Positions 47,715-57,887 are shown, counted from the first letter of the stretch. The stretch is DNA of 64,000 nucleotides from Pseudaminobacter soli (ex Zhang et al. 2022) (GCF_014595955.1 NZ_JABVCF010000001.1:62001-126000), one strand, 5' to 3'. Translations and numbers: made by a program. The notes: generated by a model not told the origin, from the letters alone.

Positions 47715-49112
47715 TTGACCCGAAGCAATTCGACGGGCGACGGGGCGCCCGGCACCGGGCATGTTTCCACCAGCCAGGCTGCAGCCGGGACGACGGAGCG
47801 GGCGCTCGTCGTCGTCCCGCTTCTACCCGCGAGCGGAGGCGACGATGACCGCAGCCGACCGCGTCTTTCCCGGTCGCCCCAGGCGCGGCTCGACGAAGCC
47901 GTCGGACTGGCGCGGGCGATCGACCTCGAGATCGTGGACGCATCAGTCGTCACCGTCAACGAGCCACGCCCGTCCACTCTGCTCGGCAGCGGTAAGGTCA
48001 AGGAACTCGGCGATCTCGTGAAGGAGACGAAGGCGGGTCTGCTCATCGTCGACCACCCGCTCACACCGGTGCAGCAAAGGAACCTGGAGAAGGAGACGGA
48101 CACCAAGGTCCTCGACCGGACCGGACTCATCCTCGAGATCTTTGGCCGCCGGGCGCGCACCAAGGAAGGCACGCTGCAGGTTGACCTTGCCCATCTGACT
48201 TATCAGAAAGGCCGTCTGGTCCGCAGTTGGACCCACCTTGAGCGCCAGCGCGGCGGCGCCGGCTTCCTCGGCGGCCCCGGCGAAACGCAGATCGAGGCGG
48301 ACCGCCGGGCGCTGCAGGACAAGATCGTCCGGCTGAAGCGCGAGCTCGAAAAGGTACGCCGCACGCGCGACCTGCATCGCGCCAAGCGGCGCAAGGTGCC
48401 GTTCCCAGTCGTTGCAATCGTCGGCTACACCAATGCGGGCAAGTCGACGCTGTTCAACCGGCTGACAGGGGCAGGGGTGCTCGCCGAGAACATGCTCTTC
48501 GCCACGCTGGACCCGACGCTGCGGCGCGTGCGGCTGCCACACGGCACGCCAATCATCCTGTCCGACACCGTCGGCTTCATCTCGGACCTGCCGACCCATC
48601 TGGTCGCGGCCTTCCGCGCCACGCTCGAGGAGGTTCTGGAGGCGGATCTCATCATCCACCTGCGCGACATCTCCGACCCGGACACCGCTGCCCAGGCCGA
48701 AGATGTCGAGCGCATCCTGAAGGAACTCGGCGTCGACACCGCCGATCGCAGCCACATCATCGAGGTCTGGAACAAGATCGATCAACTCGACGAAACGACC
48801 CACGACCGGCTGACCTCAGATGCCCATGCCAACGGGGAGGGTGCTCCCATTCCGGTCTCGGCAATCACCGGTGAAGGACTCGATGAACTTGCCGCCGCGA
48901 TCGAGGGGCGTCTCTCCGGCGCCCTCAGCACGGTAGAAGTGACTCTGAAGCCCGAGCAAGCCGGTCTCGTCGACTGGATATACGGCAACGGCGACGTGCT
49001 GGCACGTAAGGACAACGAGGACGGCAGCGTCAGCTTTGAAATGACGCTGACCAGTGCGGCGAAAGATGAGCTTGAGCACAGGCTCCATGCCGGCCGGGCA
49101 AAGCATCACTGA
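47715..49112 (+). CDS. hflX: Ribosome-associated GTPase HflX
   Basis: GTPase of 465 residues that binds and splits ribosomes under stress. A TTG start at 47715 immediately follows the hfq TAA. The HflX domain (about residues 50-210) includes STLLGSGKVKEL and the marker GGAGFLGGPGETQIEADRR. The G domain has GYTNAGKSTLFNRL (G1), DPTLRR region (G2), SDTVGFISDLP (G3) and WNKID (G4). The first 30 residues are variable. An extra C-terminal beta domain of HflX closes the chain. Confidence 0.95.
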   Translation: MTRSNSTGDGAPGTGHVSTSQAAAGTTERALVVVPLLPASGGDDDRSRPRLSRSPQARLDEAVGLARAIDLEIVDASVVTVNEPRPSTLLGSGKVKELGDLVKETKAGLLIVDHPLTPVQQRNLEKETDTKVLDRTGLILEIFGRRARTKEGTLQVDLAHLTYQKGRLVRSWTHLERQRGGAGFLGGPGETQIEADRRALQDKIVRLKRELEKVRRTRDLHRAKRRKVPFPVVAIVGYTNAGKSTLFNRLTGAGVLAENMLFATLDPTLRRVRLPHGTPIILSDTVGFISDLPTHLVAAFRATLEEVLEADLIIHLRDISDPDTAAQAEDVERILKELGVDTADRSHIIEVWNKIDQLDETTHDRLTSDAHANGEGAPIPVSAITGEGLDELAAAIEGRLSGALSTVEVTLKPEQAGLVDWIYGNGDVLARKDNEDGSVSFEMTLTSAAKDELEHRLHAGRAKHH

Positions 49113-49124
49113 GCAGCCACAACG

Positions 49125-49200
49125 TTCCTCATCCTGAGGTGCGAGCCCGCACGGCGTTGGAATAGAGGCGTAAACCTTGGCGGGCGAGCCTCGAAGGACG
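49125..49200. repeat. Putative rhizobial extragenic palindromic repeat
   Basis: The 102-bp hflX-mazG spacer contains CCTCATCCTGAGGTGCGAGC and, inverted at the far side, GGCGGGCGAGCCTCGAAGGA. Arms of this kind (CCTCATCCTGAGG with a CCTTCGAGGCTCG-like partner) recur between genes in many rhizobial genomes. It lies between convergent genes, as such elements often do. Only one copy is in this window. Confidence 0.5.
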
Positions 49201-49214
49201 CACCTGAACTCGGC

Positions 49215-50051
49215 TCAGGTTTCCTGAGATCGCCTGGCGCGTTTGGCCTGCTGCCACAGCTCTTCCATCTCATCGAGGGTGGCGTCGTCCAGCGCCCTGC
49301 CTTGTGCACGCAACTCCCGCTCCACGGTGTGGAAGCGGCTGCGGAACTTGTCGTTCGTGCCGCTGAGCGCGGCTTCTGCATCGATCCCGAGATGTCGGCC
49401 GAAATTGACGAGCGCGAACAACACGTCGCCGAATTCGTCCTGGATCGCCGCGCGGTCCTTAACGGCCATGGCCTCGCGCAGTTCGCCGATTTCCTCCTCG
49501 ATCTTGTCGAGGATCGGCGCGGCCTCCGACCAGTCGAAGCCGACCTTCGCAGCGCGCTGCTGCAGCTTCAGCGCGCGGGTCAGAGCGGGTAGGGCGACGG
49601 GCACCGTGTCGAGAAAGCCCTCCGGCACGTCGCCGTCTCGTCCGCGCGCCTCCGCCGCCCGGCGCTTCTCCGCTTTCTCCTCGGCCTTGATCTTCTCCCA
49701 CTGGCCCTTCGCCATGCCGGCGCTGCGGGCCTCGGCGTCCCCGAAGACGTGCGGATGCCGGCGGATCATCTTGCGCGTGACTGCCTCGACGACGTCGCCG
49801 AATGCGAACTCGCCGATCTCCTCGGCCATTCGGGCGTGATAGACAACCTGGAGCAGCAGATCGCCGAGCTCGTCGCGAAGCTCGTCGAAATCGCCACGCG
49901 AGATCGCGTCGGCCACCTCGTAGGCTTCTTCGATCGTATAGGGCGCAATCGAGCGAAAGTTCTGCTCGACGTCCCAGGGGCAGCCGGTCTCGGGATTCCG
50001 CAGCGCGGCCATGATCTCGATGAGGCGCTGTATGTCACGTGAGGGCTGCAT
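49215..50051 (-). CDS. mazG: Nucleoside triphosphate pyrophosphohydrolase MazG
   Basis: House-cleaning enzyme of 278 residues that hydrolyses non-canonical or excess NTPs to NMP and pyrophosphate. Two MazG helical repeats are present, the first with EEAYEVADAISRGDFDELRD and ELGDLLLQVVYHARMAEEIG (metal-binding Glu/Asp residues), the second with EEIGELREAMAVKDRAAIQD. The opening IEIMAALRNPETGCPWDVEQ is the family signature. It converges on hflX. The downstream side carries a repeat-like spacer. Confidence 0.95.
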   Translation of the reverse strand: MQPSRDIQRLIEIMAALRNPETGCPWDVEQNFRSIAPYTIEEAYEVADAISRGDFDELRDELGDLLLQVVYHARMAEEIGEFAFGDVVEAVTRKMIRRHPHVFGDAEARSAGMAKGQWEKIKAEEKAEKRRAAEARGRDGDVPEGFLDTVPVALPALTRALKLQQRAAKVGFDWSEAAPILDKIEEEIGELREAMAVKDRAAIQDEFGDVLFALVNFGRHLGIDAEAALSGTNDKFRSRFHTVERELRAQGRALDDATLDEMEELWQQAKRARRSQET

Positions 50052-50123
50052 GGGGGCCTCGATCCGAAAGTCGCATAAGATAGATTATGGAACTGAACTG
50101 ACGTGCGGTTGCGAGGGGCGGCG

Positions 50124-50942
50124 TCATCCGTCTTCCAATGGGATCTCAACTATCATGCCGTCATATGCCGGCTGCACATGATCCGGCGTCTCGGCCGACA
50201 CGACGTCGTAGTCCAACGGTATGTGCATGTGGGTCAGGATGGCCCGCTTGGGCTTCAGCCGCTCGATCCACGCCAGCGCTTCCTCCAGCGAGAAATGGCT
50301 CGGATGCGTTCGATACTGAAGCGCGTCGACGACCAGCAAGTCGAGGCCACCAAGCCGTTCGGCGGTCGCCGGCGGAAAGTCGCTGACGTCCGGACAATAA
50401 GCGATGCCGTCGATCCGGAAGCCGAGCGAGATAATGTCGCCATGGACCTGAGGCAATGGCTGCAGCGAGATCGCGCCGCCGCTGCCTTCGATGACGACCG
50501 GCCGTGCATGATCGATCCTGCGCCCTAGCAGGATTGGCGGATACGAACTTCCGGGCGGCGTCTCGAAGCAATAGCCGAAGGCCTGCTTCAGCCGCTCGAG
50601 TGTCGGCGCATCGGCGTAAATGTCCATCAGCCTGCGCTGCTCCAGCACGAAGCCGCGCAGGTCGTCGATGCCGTGGATGTGGTCGGCATGCGGGTGCGTA
50701 TAGACCACGCCGTCGATCCGGGTGACCCCCGTCATCAGCATCTGCTCGCGGAAATCCGGCCCGGTGTCGATCACCACGCGGGTCACATGGCCGTCGGCAG
50801 AGATCCGCTCGACCATGGCCGCCGGACGCATGCGCCGGTTCTTCGGATTGGAAGGGTCGCAATTGCCCCAGTCGCCGGTGATGCGCGGCGTTCCGGGCGA
50901 GGAACCGCAGCCAAGGACTGTAAACCGCAGCCGCGCTCCCAC
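50124..50942 (-). CDS. MBL-fold metallo-hydrolase (PhnP-like)
   Basis: A 272-residue metallo-beta-lactamase-fold protein resembling PhnP and similar phosphodiesterases. The metal motif is THPHADHIHG (HxHxDH), preceded by VIDTGPDFREQML, with a later LTHMHIPLDY histidine. LGCGSSPGTPRITGDWGNCD at the N-terminus is typical of the PhnP-like group. The substrate is unknown; phnP in phosphonate clusters cleaves cyclic ribose phosphates, but no phn gene is near. It lies in the mazG-to-tmk run, 3 nt after tatD, so it probably acts in general nucleotide clean-up. Confidence 0.88.
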   Translation of the reverse strand: MGARLRFTVLGCGSSPGTPRITGDWGNCDPSNPKNRRMRPAAMVERISADGHVTRVVIDTGPDFREQMLMTGVTRIDGVVYTHPHADHIHGIDDLRGFVLEQRRLMDIYADAPTLERLKQAFGYCFETPPGSSYPPILLGRRIDHARPVVIEGSGGAISLQPLPQVHGDIISLGFRIDGIAYCPDVSDFPPATAERLGGLDLLVVDALQYRTHPSHFSLEEALAWIERLKPKRAILTHMHIPLDYDVVSAETPDHVQPAYDGMIVEIPLEDG

Positions 50943-50945
50943 GCC

Positions 50946-51740
50946 TTACCCGCTCACATTCGCCGGCGCCGGCATCTTGCTGAACAACCGAAAGAAGTTG
51001 CGGGTCGTCAGAGCCGCCAGTTCGGCGGGGTCGATGCCGAGCGTCGCGGCAAGCGAACGTGCGGTATCAGCCACAAAGGCCGGCTCGTTGCTGCGACCGC
51101 GATGCGGCACCGGCGCCAGATACGGTGCGTCGGTCTCCACCAGAATGCGATCGAGCGGGATTTCGCGTGCGATTTCACGGATTTCCTCGGAATTCCTGAA
51201 GGTTACAATCCCTGAGAAGGATATGAAACCTCCGAGTTCGACACCCGTCCGCGCCAGTTCGCGGCCCGAGGAGAAGCAATGGAGAACGAAGGGGAAGGCC
51301 CCCTTCCCCATTTCGTCCCGAAGAATCGCCGCCATGTCGTCATCGGCGCTACGCGCATGGATGACGAGCGGCAGCCCAGTTCGGCGCGCCGCAGCGATAT
51401 GCGTCCGGAAGCTTGCCGCCTGCGCGTCGCGCGGCGACTTGTCGTAGTGGAAGTCGAGTCCTGCCTCGCCGATCGCCACCACCTTCGGGTGTTCGGATAG
51501 CCGCACAAGCTCGTCCGCGGTGACGTCCAGTTCTTCGGCGGCGTTGTGCGGATGCGTGCCCACCGAGCAGTAGACCGGATCGAATTCCTTTGCGATTGCA
51601 AGGATGTCGGCGAATTTCTTGACCCGGGTCGAGATCGTCACCATCCGTCCCACGCCCGCCTTCTGGGCGCGCCGGACGATATCGGCACGCTCCTCGGCGA
51701 AGTCCGCAAAATCCAGATGGCAATGGCTGTCAACGAGCAT
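50946..51740 (-). CDS. tatD: TatD-family metal-dependent nuclease
   Basis: TIM-barrel hydrolase of 264 residues, a 3'-5' DNase or RNA exonuclease in studied relatives. ATG 51740 (MLVDSHCHLDF) is chosen because it opens with the metal-binding HCHLD box and lies 4 nt after the metG stop; the longer frame from 51848 adds unrelated residues. Other marks: SVGTHPHNA, GEAGLDFHYD, VIHARSADDD, HCFSSGRE and VETDAPYLAP. Its place between metG and an MBL-fold gene, behind holB-tmk, is conserved in alphaproteobacteria. Confidence 0.95.
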   Translation of the reverse strand: MLVDSHCHLDFADFAEERADIVRRAQKAGVGRMVTISTRVKKFADILAIAKEFDPVYCSVGTHPHNAAEELDVTADELVRLSEHPKVVAIGEAGLDFHYDKSPRDAQAASFRTHIAAARRTGLPLVIHARSADDDMAAILRDEMGKGAFPFVLHCFSSGRELARTGVELGGFISFSGIVTFRNSEEIREIAREIPLDRILVETDAPYLAPVPHRGRSNEPAFVADTARSLAATLGIDPAELAALTTRNFFRLFSKMPAPANVSG

Positions 51741-51744
51741 CTGG

Positions 51745-53292
51745 TCAGGCTGCCGGCTGCTCGACATAGCGCGGGAAAACAGGCTGCGGCGCCGGCAGCG
51801 GCGTTCCGGAAATGAGCGCATTGGCCTCGCCGAAATGCGCAAAGTCACGCTTGTCTCCAGCTATTGCCAGCAGATCGAGCAGCTTCCCGGACGAACCCGG
51901 CATGAAGGGCTGGCAGAGGATCGCGATCCTGCGGATCGTCTCGGCCGTGGTCCACAGTACGGTCTCCATCCTAGCCGGATCGGTCTTCTTGAGCGCCCAG
52001 GGTTCCTGGGCGGCGAAGTAGCGATTGGCTTCGGCGACCACGCTGAACGTAGCGGCCAGCGCCTGGTGGATGGCCTGCTCCGACATGGCCTTACGCGAGG
52101 CAGCAAGGGCGGCGTCCGCTTGTGCCAGGATCGCCTGATCGGCGTCGGTCGGGATGCCGCGCTTCGGAACCTGGCCCTCGCAGTTCTTGGCGATCATCGA
52201 CAGCGAGCGCTGCGCCAGATTGCCGAGATCGTTGGCGAGATCGGCGTTGGTGCGATTGACGATCGCCTCGTGGCTGTAGCTGCCGTCCTGGCCGAACGGG
52301 ACCTCCCGCAGGAAGAAGTAGCGGACCTGATCGAGCCCATAGTGCTCCACCATGGTGAAGGGATCGACGACGTTGCCGACCGACTTCGACATCTTCTCAC
52401 CGCGGTTGAACAGGAAGCCGTGGCCATACACCCGCTTGGGTAGTTCGATGCCGGCCGACATCAGGAAGGCCGGCCAATAGATGGCGTGGAAGCGTACGAT
52501 GTCCTTGCCGATGACGTGGACGTCGGCCGGCCAGAAGCGCCAGCGATCAGCCGACTCGTCCGGATATCCCGCGGCAGTGATGTAGTTGGTGAGCGCGTCG
52601 ACCCAGACGTACATGACATGCTTCTCGTCGCCGGGGACCGGAACGCCCCAGTCGAAGGTCGTGCGCGACATGGACAGGTCCTTAAGGCCGGCCTTCACGA
52701 AGCTCACGACCTCGTTGCGCCGCTCCGCAGGTCCGATGAAGTCGGGACGCGATTCGTAGAGCTCGAGCAGGCGGTCCTGATAGGCGGAAAGCCGGAAGAA
52801 GTAGCTCTCTTCCTCCACCCATTCGACCGGCGTGCCTTGCGGACCGTAGCGCACATTGTCGTCGCGGACTTCGGTCTCTTCCTCGCCGTAATAGGCCTCG
52901 TCGCGAACCGAGTACCAGCCCGCGTAGCTGTCCTTGTAGATGTCGCCATTGGCGGCCATCGCCTTCCAGATCGCCTGGGAGGCGACATGGTGCCGCTTCT
53001 CCGTAGTGCGGATGAAGTCGTCGTTGGAGGCGCCCAGTACCTCCGCCATGCGCTTGAACTCTGACGCGTTCCGATCCGCGAGTTCCCGGGCCGTCAGCCC
53101 TTCCTTCTTCGCCGTCTGCAGCATCTTGATGCCGTGCTCGTCGGTGCCGGTCAGGAAGAACACATCCTTGCCGTCGTGCCTCTGGAATCGCGCAAGCGCG
53201 TCAGTCGCGAGCAACTCGTAGGCGTGCCCGATGTGGGGCCGGCCGTTCGGATAGGAAATCGCAGTCGTGATGTAAAACTTTTCGCGGGACAT
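51745..53292 (-). CDS. metG: Methionyl-tRNA synthetase
   Basis: Class I aminoacyl-tRNA synthetase of 515 residues. ATG 53292 ([17 protein letters not shown]) is preferred to the longer frame. The HIGH motif is in [12 protein letters not shown], and KMSKS in [14 protein letters not shown]. Only two cysteines occur, neither in a zinc knuckle, which puts it in the zinc-free shorter subgroup. There is no C-terminal tRNA-binding EMAP-like domain. It follows holB by 76 bp on the minus strand and is close-coupled to tatD. Confidence 0.97.
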   Translation of the reverse strand: MSREKFYITTAISYPNGRPHIGHAYELLATDALARFQRHDGKDVFFLTGTDEHGIKMLQTAKKEGLTARELADRNASEFKRMAEVLGASNDDFIRTTEKRHHVASQAIWKAMAANGDIYKDSYAGWYSVRDEAYYGEEETEVRDDNVRYGPQGTPVEWVEEESYFFRLSAYQDRLLELYESRPDFIGPAERRNEVVSFVKAGLKDLSMSRTTFDWGVPVPGDEKHVMYVWVDALTNYITAAGYPDESADRWRFWPADVHVIGKDIVRFHAIYWPAFLMSAGIELPKRVYGHGFLFNRGEKMSKSVGNVVDPFTMVEHYGLDQVRYFFLREVPFGQDGSYSHEAIVNRTNADLANDLGNLAQRSLSMIAKNCEGQVPKRGIPTDADQAILAQADAALAASRKAMSEQAIHQALAATFSVVAEANRYFAAQEPWALKKTDPARMETVLWTTAETIRRIAILCQPFMPGSSGKLLDLLAIAGDKRDFAHFGEANALISGTPLPAPQPVFPRYVEQPAA

Positions 53293-53368
53293 GAGCCTGC
53301 CGTGCTTGAAGTGCGAGGGGGTCAGATAGCGCAACGGGATGGCGGTCGCCATACCGGAATGGCAAGCG

Positions 53369-54427
53369 TCACATTCGAAAGGTGTCGTGCAGACGCAGGA
53401 TCATGCTCAGCGCGTGTTGTTTGCGATCCAGATTGTAGGTGTCCGTCTCACCGATCGCAATCCGCAATTCATGCCATTGGCGCGCGAGCCTGGCTGCCCT
53501 TTCGACATGGCCGGCCGTGGCCGCTCCTTCTGCCGCGGCTGAAACAAGGTCGAGCATGTGCTGGTTCATCAGGTCGAAGCGGATTTCCTGCTCGCGGCCG
53601 CTGACCGCGTCGGCCAGCCTATGCGCCTTCGCGAAATCCATCGTCTGGCCTTTGATGAGCACCTCGACGGTCTCCGCGATCTCCAGGCCGCCGAATTCGG
53701 AGAAGAGGATGGCTTGGCGAACACTGCCCCCTGCCCGCTCCAATAGAGCCGCTCTCGTGCCCTGATCCTGAGGCAGCGCGACCCCGAGCCGCTGTAGCGC
53801 CTGCTCTACCTCGCTCCTCGACAGCGGCTGCAGGCGGATCATGTGGCAGCGGGAGCGAATGGTGGGCAGAAGCGCCCCGGCCGAATGCGTGATCAGCAGG
53901 AAGATCGTGCGCGAGGGCGGCTCCTCGAGGTTCTTCAGCAGGGCATTTGCGGCGCTGGTGTTCATGTCATCCGCAGGATCGACGATCACCACGCGGTAGC
54001 TGTTGTCGTGAGATGTCATCGACAGGAAACGGCTGACGCGGCGGATCTCGTCCACCGTCAGCAGGGTCGCGAACTTCTTGGTCTTGTCGTTGAACGGCCG
54101 GGTGAGGTGCAGGACCGAAGGATGCGCCCCGGTCGCGATCTGGCGGTACAGCGACGAAGCCGGATCAGGCGGCAGGATGGTCTCGGGCGTGGTCTCGGCC
54201 GTTGGATGGCTGAGAAGATGGTATGCAATGTGGAAGGCCAGCGTCGCCTTTCCAATCCCATGCGGGCCGGCCAGCAGCAGTCCGTGCGGCAGCTTGCCGA
54301 CGCGATATGCTGCGGCGACGGCAGACTTGGCCTGTTCGTGGCCGACAAGCACCGGGTTCTCCGCCGGCTCCGGAACCCCTTCCAGCGTGTCGTGGCGCTC
54401 AGGCGCCAGCCTCTCGAATTCGGTCAT
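53369..54427 (-). CDS. holB: DNA polymerase III delta-prime subunit
   Basis: Clamp-loader subunit of 352 residues. The AAA+ domain has [19 protein letters not shown] as the P-loop region, [20 protein letters not shown]-type Walker B and [17 protein letters not shown], then [12 protein letters not shown] near sensor 2. The delta-prime P-loop is often altered; here the GK pair followed by Ala instead of Ser/Thr suggests weak or no ATPase. It overlaps tmk by 4 nt (ATGA). The order tmk-holB-metG-tatD is the widespread bacterial arrangement. Confidence 0.93.
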   Translation of the reverse strand: MTEFERLAPERHDTLEGVPEPAENPVLVGHEQAKSAVAAAYRVGKLPHGLLLAGPHGIGKATLAFHIAYHLLSHPTAETTPETILPPDPASSLYRQIATGAHPSVLHLTRPFNDKTKKFATLLTVDEIRRVSRFLSMTSHDNSYRVVIVDPADDMNTSAANALLKNLEEPPSRTIFLLITHSAGALLPTIRSRCHMIRLQPLSRSEVEQALQRLGVALPQDQGTRAALLERAGGSVRQAILFSEFGGLEIAETVEVLIKGQTMDFAKAHRLADAVSGREQEIRFDLMNQHMLDLVSAAAEGAATAGHVERAARLARQWHELRIAIGETDTYNLDRKQHALSMILRLHDTFRM

Positions 54428-55116
54428 GACGAACGCACCTTTCGCGCACGTTTGCCTCGTGGCCCATGCTTCTCGATCATTGCGAAAACCGCCTCGGTCA
54501 CCTTGTCCTCGACCTCCTCCTCAGTAGCCGAAGCGTCGATGACCACACAGCGATCCGGCTCTTGTTCCGCAATGGCAAGAAAGGCGGCGCGGCGGGCCTG
54601 ATGGATCTCCAGCGTCTCCTTCTCGAACCGGTCGGCCGCCTCCTCGCCGCGGCGCTGCGTTGCCCGTTTCAGCCCCACTTCAGAGTCGAGGTCGAAGATC
54701 AGGGTGAGATCCGGTTCCATGCCATTCAGTGCGATGCGTCCGAGCGCATTCACGAATGCGAGTTCGGTTTCGCTCCCGGCGCCCTGATATACACGAGACG
54801 AATCGAGGAACCGGTCGCAAAGCACGATCGCACCACTTTTCACCGCCGGCCGGATCACCTGTTCGACGTGGTCGGAACGTGCGGCCGCGAACAGGATCGC
54901 CTCCATCCGTGGCCCGAACGGCTCCGCCGCCCCGGAGAGAATGATATGGCGCAGCGCCTCCGCACCGGGCGATCCTCCTGGCTCGCGGGTCACCACGACA
55001 TCGTAGCCCTTGCGGCGCAGCCGCACCGCCAGACGCTGGATCTGCGTGGACTTGCCAGCGCCCTCCCCGCCTTCAAAGGTTATGAACAGTCCACGCGCCA
55101 ATTCGGCCGGCCCCAA
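54424..55116 (-). CDS. tmk: Thymidylate kinase
   Basis: Converts dTMP to dTDP with ATP. It is 230 residues from a TTG start at 55116; an in-frame stop lies a few codons upstream, and no ATG/GTG fits better. The P-loop is [11 protein letters not shown], the DR(X) motif [14 protein letters not shown], the LID-side substrate block [14 protein letters not shown], and a basic C-terminal tail ([10 protein letters not shown]) extends the usual length by about 15. Coupled to holB by the ATGA overlap. Confidence 0.95.
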   Translation of the reverse strand: MGPAELARGLFITFEGGEGAGKSTQIQRLAVRLRRKGYDVVVTREPGGSPGAEALRHIILSGAAEPFGPRMEAILFAAARSDHVEQVIRPAVKSGAIVLCDRFLDSSRVYQGAGSETELAFVNALGRIALNGMEPDLTLIFDLDSEVGLKRATQRRGEEAADRFEKETLEIHQARRAAFLAIAEQEPDRCVVIDASATEEEVEDKVTEAVFAMIEKHGPRGKRARKVRSS

Positions 55117-55159
55117 TACCCGGTTGCCGTCTTCTCATAAGGTGACAGTCAGCCGAGGT

Positions 55160-56329
55160 CTATGACGAACGCGCCCTGCGAATCCACCCCGTGAGCAACT
55201 CGGCGACCGCGTCATAGGCGCGCCAGTGGATGGGGCCGACCGGCACCGCTTCCGTTGCGCGCAGAGGGATTTCCTGGCTCAAGGTCTTGCCGACCCATAC
55301 CTTGAGCGCGCCGATCGCCTGCCCCTGCTCGATCGGAGCGACCACCGGACCGTCATAGACGATCTTGGCGACCACCTCGTCCGGGCTGTCGGTCGGCATG
55401 AAGATGGAAACCGGTTCATCGGCCGCGAGCGGGACGAGCGCCTTCTGCCCGCCATAGATCTTGGCTTGGCCGACGGTTTCGCCAACCGCAAAGAGCTGCG
55501 ACTTGCGGAAGCCATCGATGCCCCAGTCGAGCATCTTGCGAACCTCCTCGGCTCGCTCGCGGTCGCTGGTCAGCCCGCTCATCGCGGCGAACACCCGCCT
55601 GCCATCACGCTCGACCGAGGCGACGATGGCGTAGCCCGACTCTTCGGTGTAGCCGGTTCCCATGCCGTCCGCGCCGATATTCATTTTGAGCAGCGGGTTG
55701 CGGTTGCGCTGCGTGATCTTGTTCCAGGTGAAGTCAGGCTGGGAGTAGATGCGGTAGAAATCCGGGTATTCGCGCCAGATGTGAGTCGCCAGCCAGACCA
55801 ACTCGCGCGCCGTCACCTTTTGGCCATCGGCGGGCAATCCGCTCGAGTTCCTGAAAGTGGAGACTTGCAGGCCCATCTCCCGGGCACGCTGGGTCATCAA
55901 TTCAGCGAATTTCTCCTCGCTGCCGGCCATACCTTCGGCAATGATGATGCAGCCGTCGTTCGCGGCCTGAACGATGACGCCCTGGATAAGGTCGCTCAGT
56001 TGGATGCTGGACTTCAGCGCCGCGAACATGGTGGAAGTGCCGGACGGGGCTCCGCCGGTCCGCCAGGCGTTCTCACTCACCGGAAAGGTCTGCTCAAGCT
56101 TTAGGCGGCCCTCCTTGACGGCGCGGAACACCACCTCCATCGTCATCAGCTTCGCCAGCGAAGCCGGCGGAAATGGATCGTCGGGATTCTTGGAGTAAAG
56201 GATCGTGCCGGTCTCGGCGTCGATCATCAGCGCCTGCCTGGCCTTGGTCTCGAAAGGCTGGGCATTCACCACAAAGACCGACAACAGAAGCGTTGCAATT
56301 GCAGCCGCTGCTGCGAGAGCCACACGCAT
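55160..56329 (-). CDS. PBP5-like D-alanyl-D-alanine carboxypeptidase with altered active-site motifs
   Basis: Periplasmic penicillin-binding protein of the S11 family, 389 residues. ATG 56329 is chosen: it follows GGGGCGAAGGC and opens a signal peptide (VALAAAAAIATLLLSVFVVN), while the longer frame from 56467 overlaps rlpA. The SxxK motif is intact (PASLAKLMT, S57/K60). The second motif reads AAN (residues 122-124) where PBP5 has SGN, and the third reads GTG (224-226) where KTG is normal. A PBP5 C-terminal domain (KALVPLAADEPVSIFM, IVYDGPVVAPIEQGQAIG) is present. Catalytic strength is therefore uncertain. Confidence 0.88.
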   Translation of the reverse strand: MRVALAAAAAIATLLLSVFVVNAQPFETKARQALMIDAETGTILYSKNPDDPFPPASLAKLMTMEVVFRAVKEGRLKLEQTFPVSENAWRTGGAPSGTSTMFAALKSSIQLSDLIQGVIVQAANDGCIIIAEGMAGSEEKFAELMTQRAREMGLQVSTFRNSSGLPADGQKVTARELVWLATHIWREYPDFYRIYSQPDFTWNKITQRNRNPLLKMNIGADGMGTGYTEESGYAIVASVERDGRRVFAAMSGLTSDRERAEEVRKMLDWGIDGFRKSQLFAVGETVGQAKIYGGQKALVPLAADEPVSIFMPTDSPDEVVAKIVYDGPVVAPIEQGQAIGALKVWVGKTLSQEIPLRATEAVPVGPIHWRAYDAVAELLTGWIRRARSS

Positions 56330-56424
56330 GCCTTCGCCCCGCCCTGGTGGTCGATCTTCGAAGATATAGGAGGCCATCCGGCGTGGGACAATCGCGCGAG
56401 TAGCGCGATCAGGATCACGCCACG

Positions 56425-57645
56425 TCAGTCTCGGACCGCAATCGCCTCCGGCGCACCGTTTTTCCAAGCCGCGATCAGCAACTCGTTCAGGCCATTGCGT
56501 CCGTCTTCGCGGAGCATGACGGAATAGACCTGCTGCCCATCGACGGTCGAGGGCTCAACGTCGGTTTCCCCGAAATCGGACAGCGAAGCGCCGACCCGCA
56601 TCGCCTCCGCCTGGTCGTAGAAGGTGCCTGCCGCTATGAAAGGAGCCGGAGCAGTCGAAAGCCCTGACGCCGCAGCATCCACCTGTCCGCCGCTTTCGAG
56701 GACGTCGAAAGCCCGGGTGGCTGGCTCGACCTGCTGAGGCGCGTAGGACATTGCGAGCTTCATCTCTGACCGGATGATATCCTCGATAGCTGGGCGTTCG
56801 GGTGCGATCGGACCGAAGGCGGGAAGATCGATTTCGGCGAGCCCGGATGCGCTGGCAGTCATGAAAGGCTCAGGTCTGGGCGCGGCTGCGGGCACGACAT
56901 CGGTGAGAGTGCCTGGGAAAGCGACAGGGTTCTGTCCCGCGGCGGCGCTCGGCGTCGGCCCGTTCATGGCGATCATCACACCGCTGGGCAGGCCATCGCT
57001 CGGATCGGGCGCCCTGTTTCCGGGTCGGTAGGATGCCATCAGGAAGCTGTCATCCTGCCCGTGGAGCGGCGCGCGGCCGACATATTCCACCTTCACCTTG
57101 GCCGTGCCGGTCTGGCGATAGGCGAGCATGTCGGCGGCGCGCTGGGAAAGATCGATCAGCCGTCCGTTCGAATAGGGTCCACGATCGTTGACCCGCACGA
57201 TGACCGAACTGCCGGTCTCGAGATTGGTTACCCGCGCATAGCTGGGCAGCGGCATGGTCGGATGAGCGGCCGTGAGATGAGTCTTGTCGTAGATCTCGCC
57301 ATTGGCGGTAAGGCGACCATGGAAGGCATCGCCATACCAGGAGGCGTAGCCTACCTTTTTGTAGTTCTTGTCTTCCTTGGGATAGTACATCTTGCCGCGG
57401 ACCTTGTAGGGCTGTCCGAGCTGGTCACGGCCGCCGCCGCGGGGAAGGTTGGATTCCAGATTGCTGACGCGGGGGCTCGCCTTCACGCCCCAGACCGATT
57501 CCGGAAAATACTCCTTCGACGTCCGCTTCGGCGCCACCATGTTGTTGGTCTGGGTTCCCGTGCAGGAAGCAAGGAGACCAGCGGAAATCGCGACGAGAAG
57601 AACAGACAATGCCCGCCTGGGACGCGCGCGCGTCGAAAAAGCCAT
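56425..57645 (-). CDS. rlpA: Septal ring lipoprotein RlpA (SPOR domain)
   Basis: Outer-membrane lipoprotein and lytic transglycosylase acting on denuded glycans at the division site. ATG 57645 is chosen over the longer frame at 57693. The lipobox is LLASC after a hydrophobic core (LSVLLVAISAGLLAS). The DPBB catalytic domain has GYASWYGDAFHGRLTANGE, AHPTMPLPSYARVTN and VRVNDRGPYSNGRLIDLSQR, including the usual acid and histidine. A Pro/Ala linker of about 130 residues leads to a degenerate C-terminal SPOR domain (residues 325-400). It is 406 residues, close to other rhizobial RlpA proteins. Confidence 0.93.
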   Translation of the reverse strand: MAFSTRARPRRALSVLLVAISAGLLASCTGTQTNNMVAPKRTSKEYFPESVWGVKASPRVSNLESNLPRGGGRDQLGQPYKVRGKMYYPKEDKNYKKVGYASWYGDAFHGRLTANGEIYDKTHLTAAHPTMPLPSYARVTNLETGSSVIVRVNDRGPYSNGRLIDLSQRAADMLAYRQTGTAKVKVEYVGRAPLHGQDDSFLMASYRPGNRAPDPSDGLPSGVMIAMNGPTPSAAAGQNPVAFPGTLTDVVPAAAPRPEPFMTASASGLAEIDLPAFGPIAPERPAIEDIIRSEMKLAMSYAPQQVEPATRAFDVLESGGQVDAAASGLSTAPAPFIAAGTFYDQAEAMRVGASLSDFGETDVEPSTVDGQQVYSVMLREDGRNGLNELLIAAWKNGAPEAIAVRD

Positions 57646-57887
57646 ACGGAAATGTCCCCACTCACAAACACTTACCGGGTCAGTGACCCGCATCCAACCG
57701 TTGCAAATTCGATACAGATCGAATCAAATAAACCCCTCTCCCTGATAGGCGGGGAGTTGTTATCACTACGTTAAGCGATTGTGTCGTGAACGGGGCGCAA
57801 TTGTGGCGCGCGGGATTTTTCTCCGATTCGCAAGCCTGATTCGGGCCAGAGTCGTCCTGAGCGAGAGAGCGCCTCCCTCGCTGGAGG

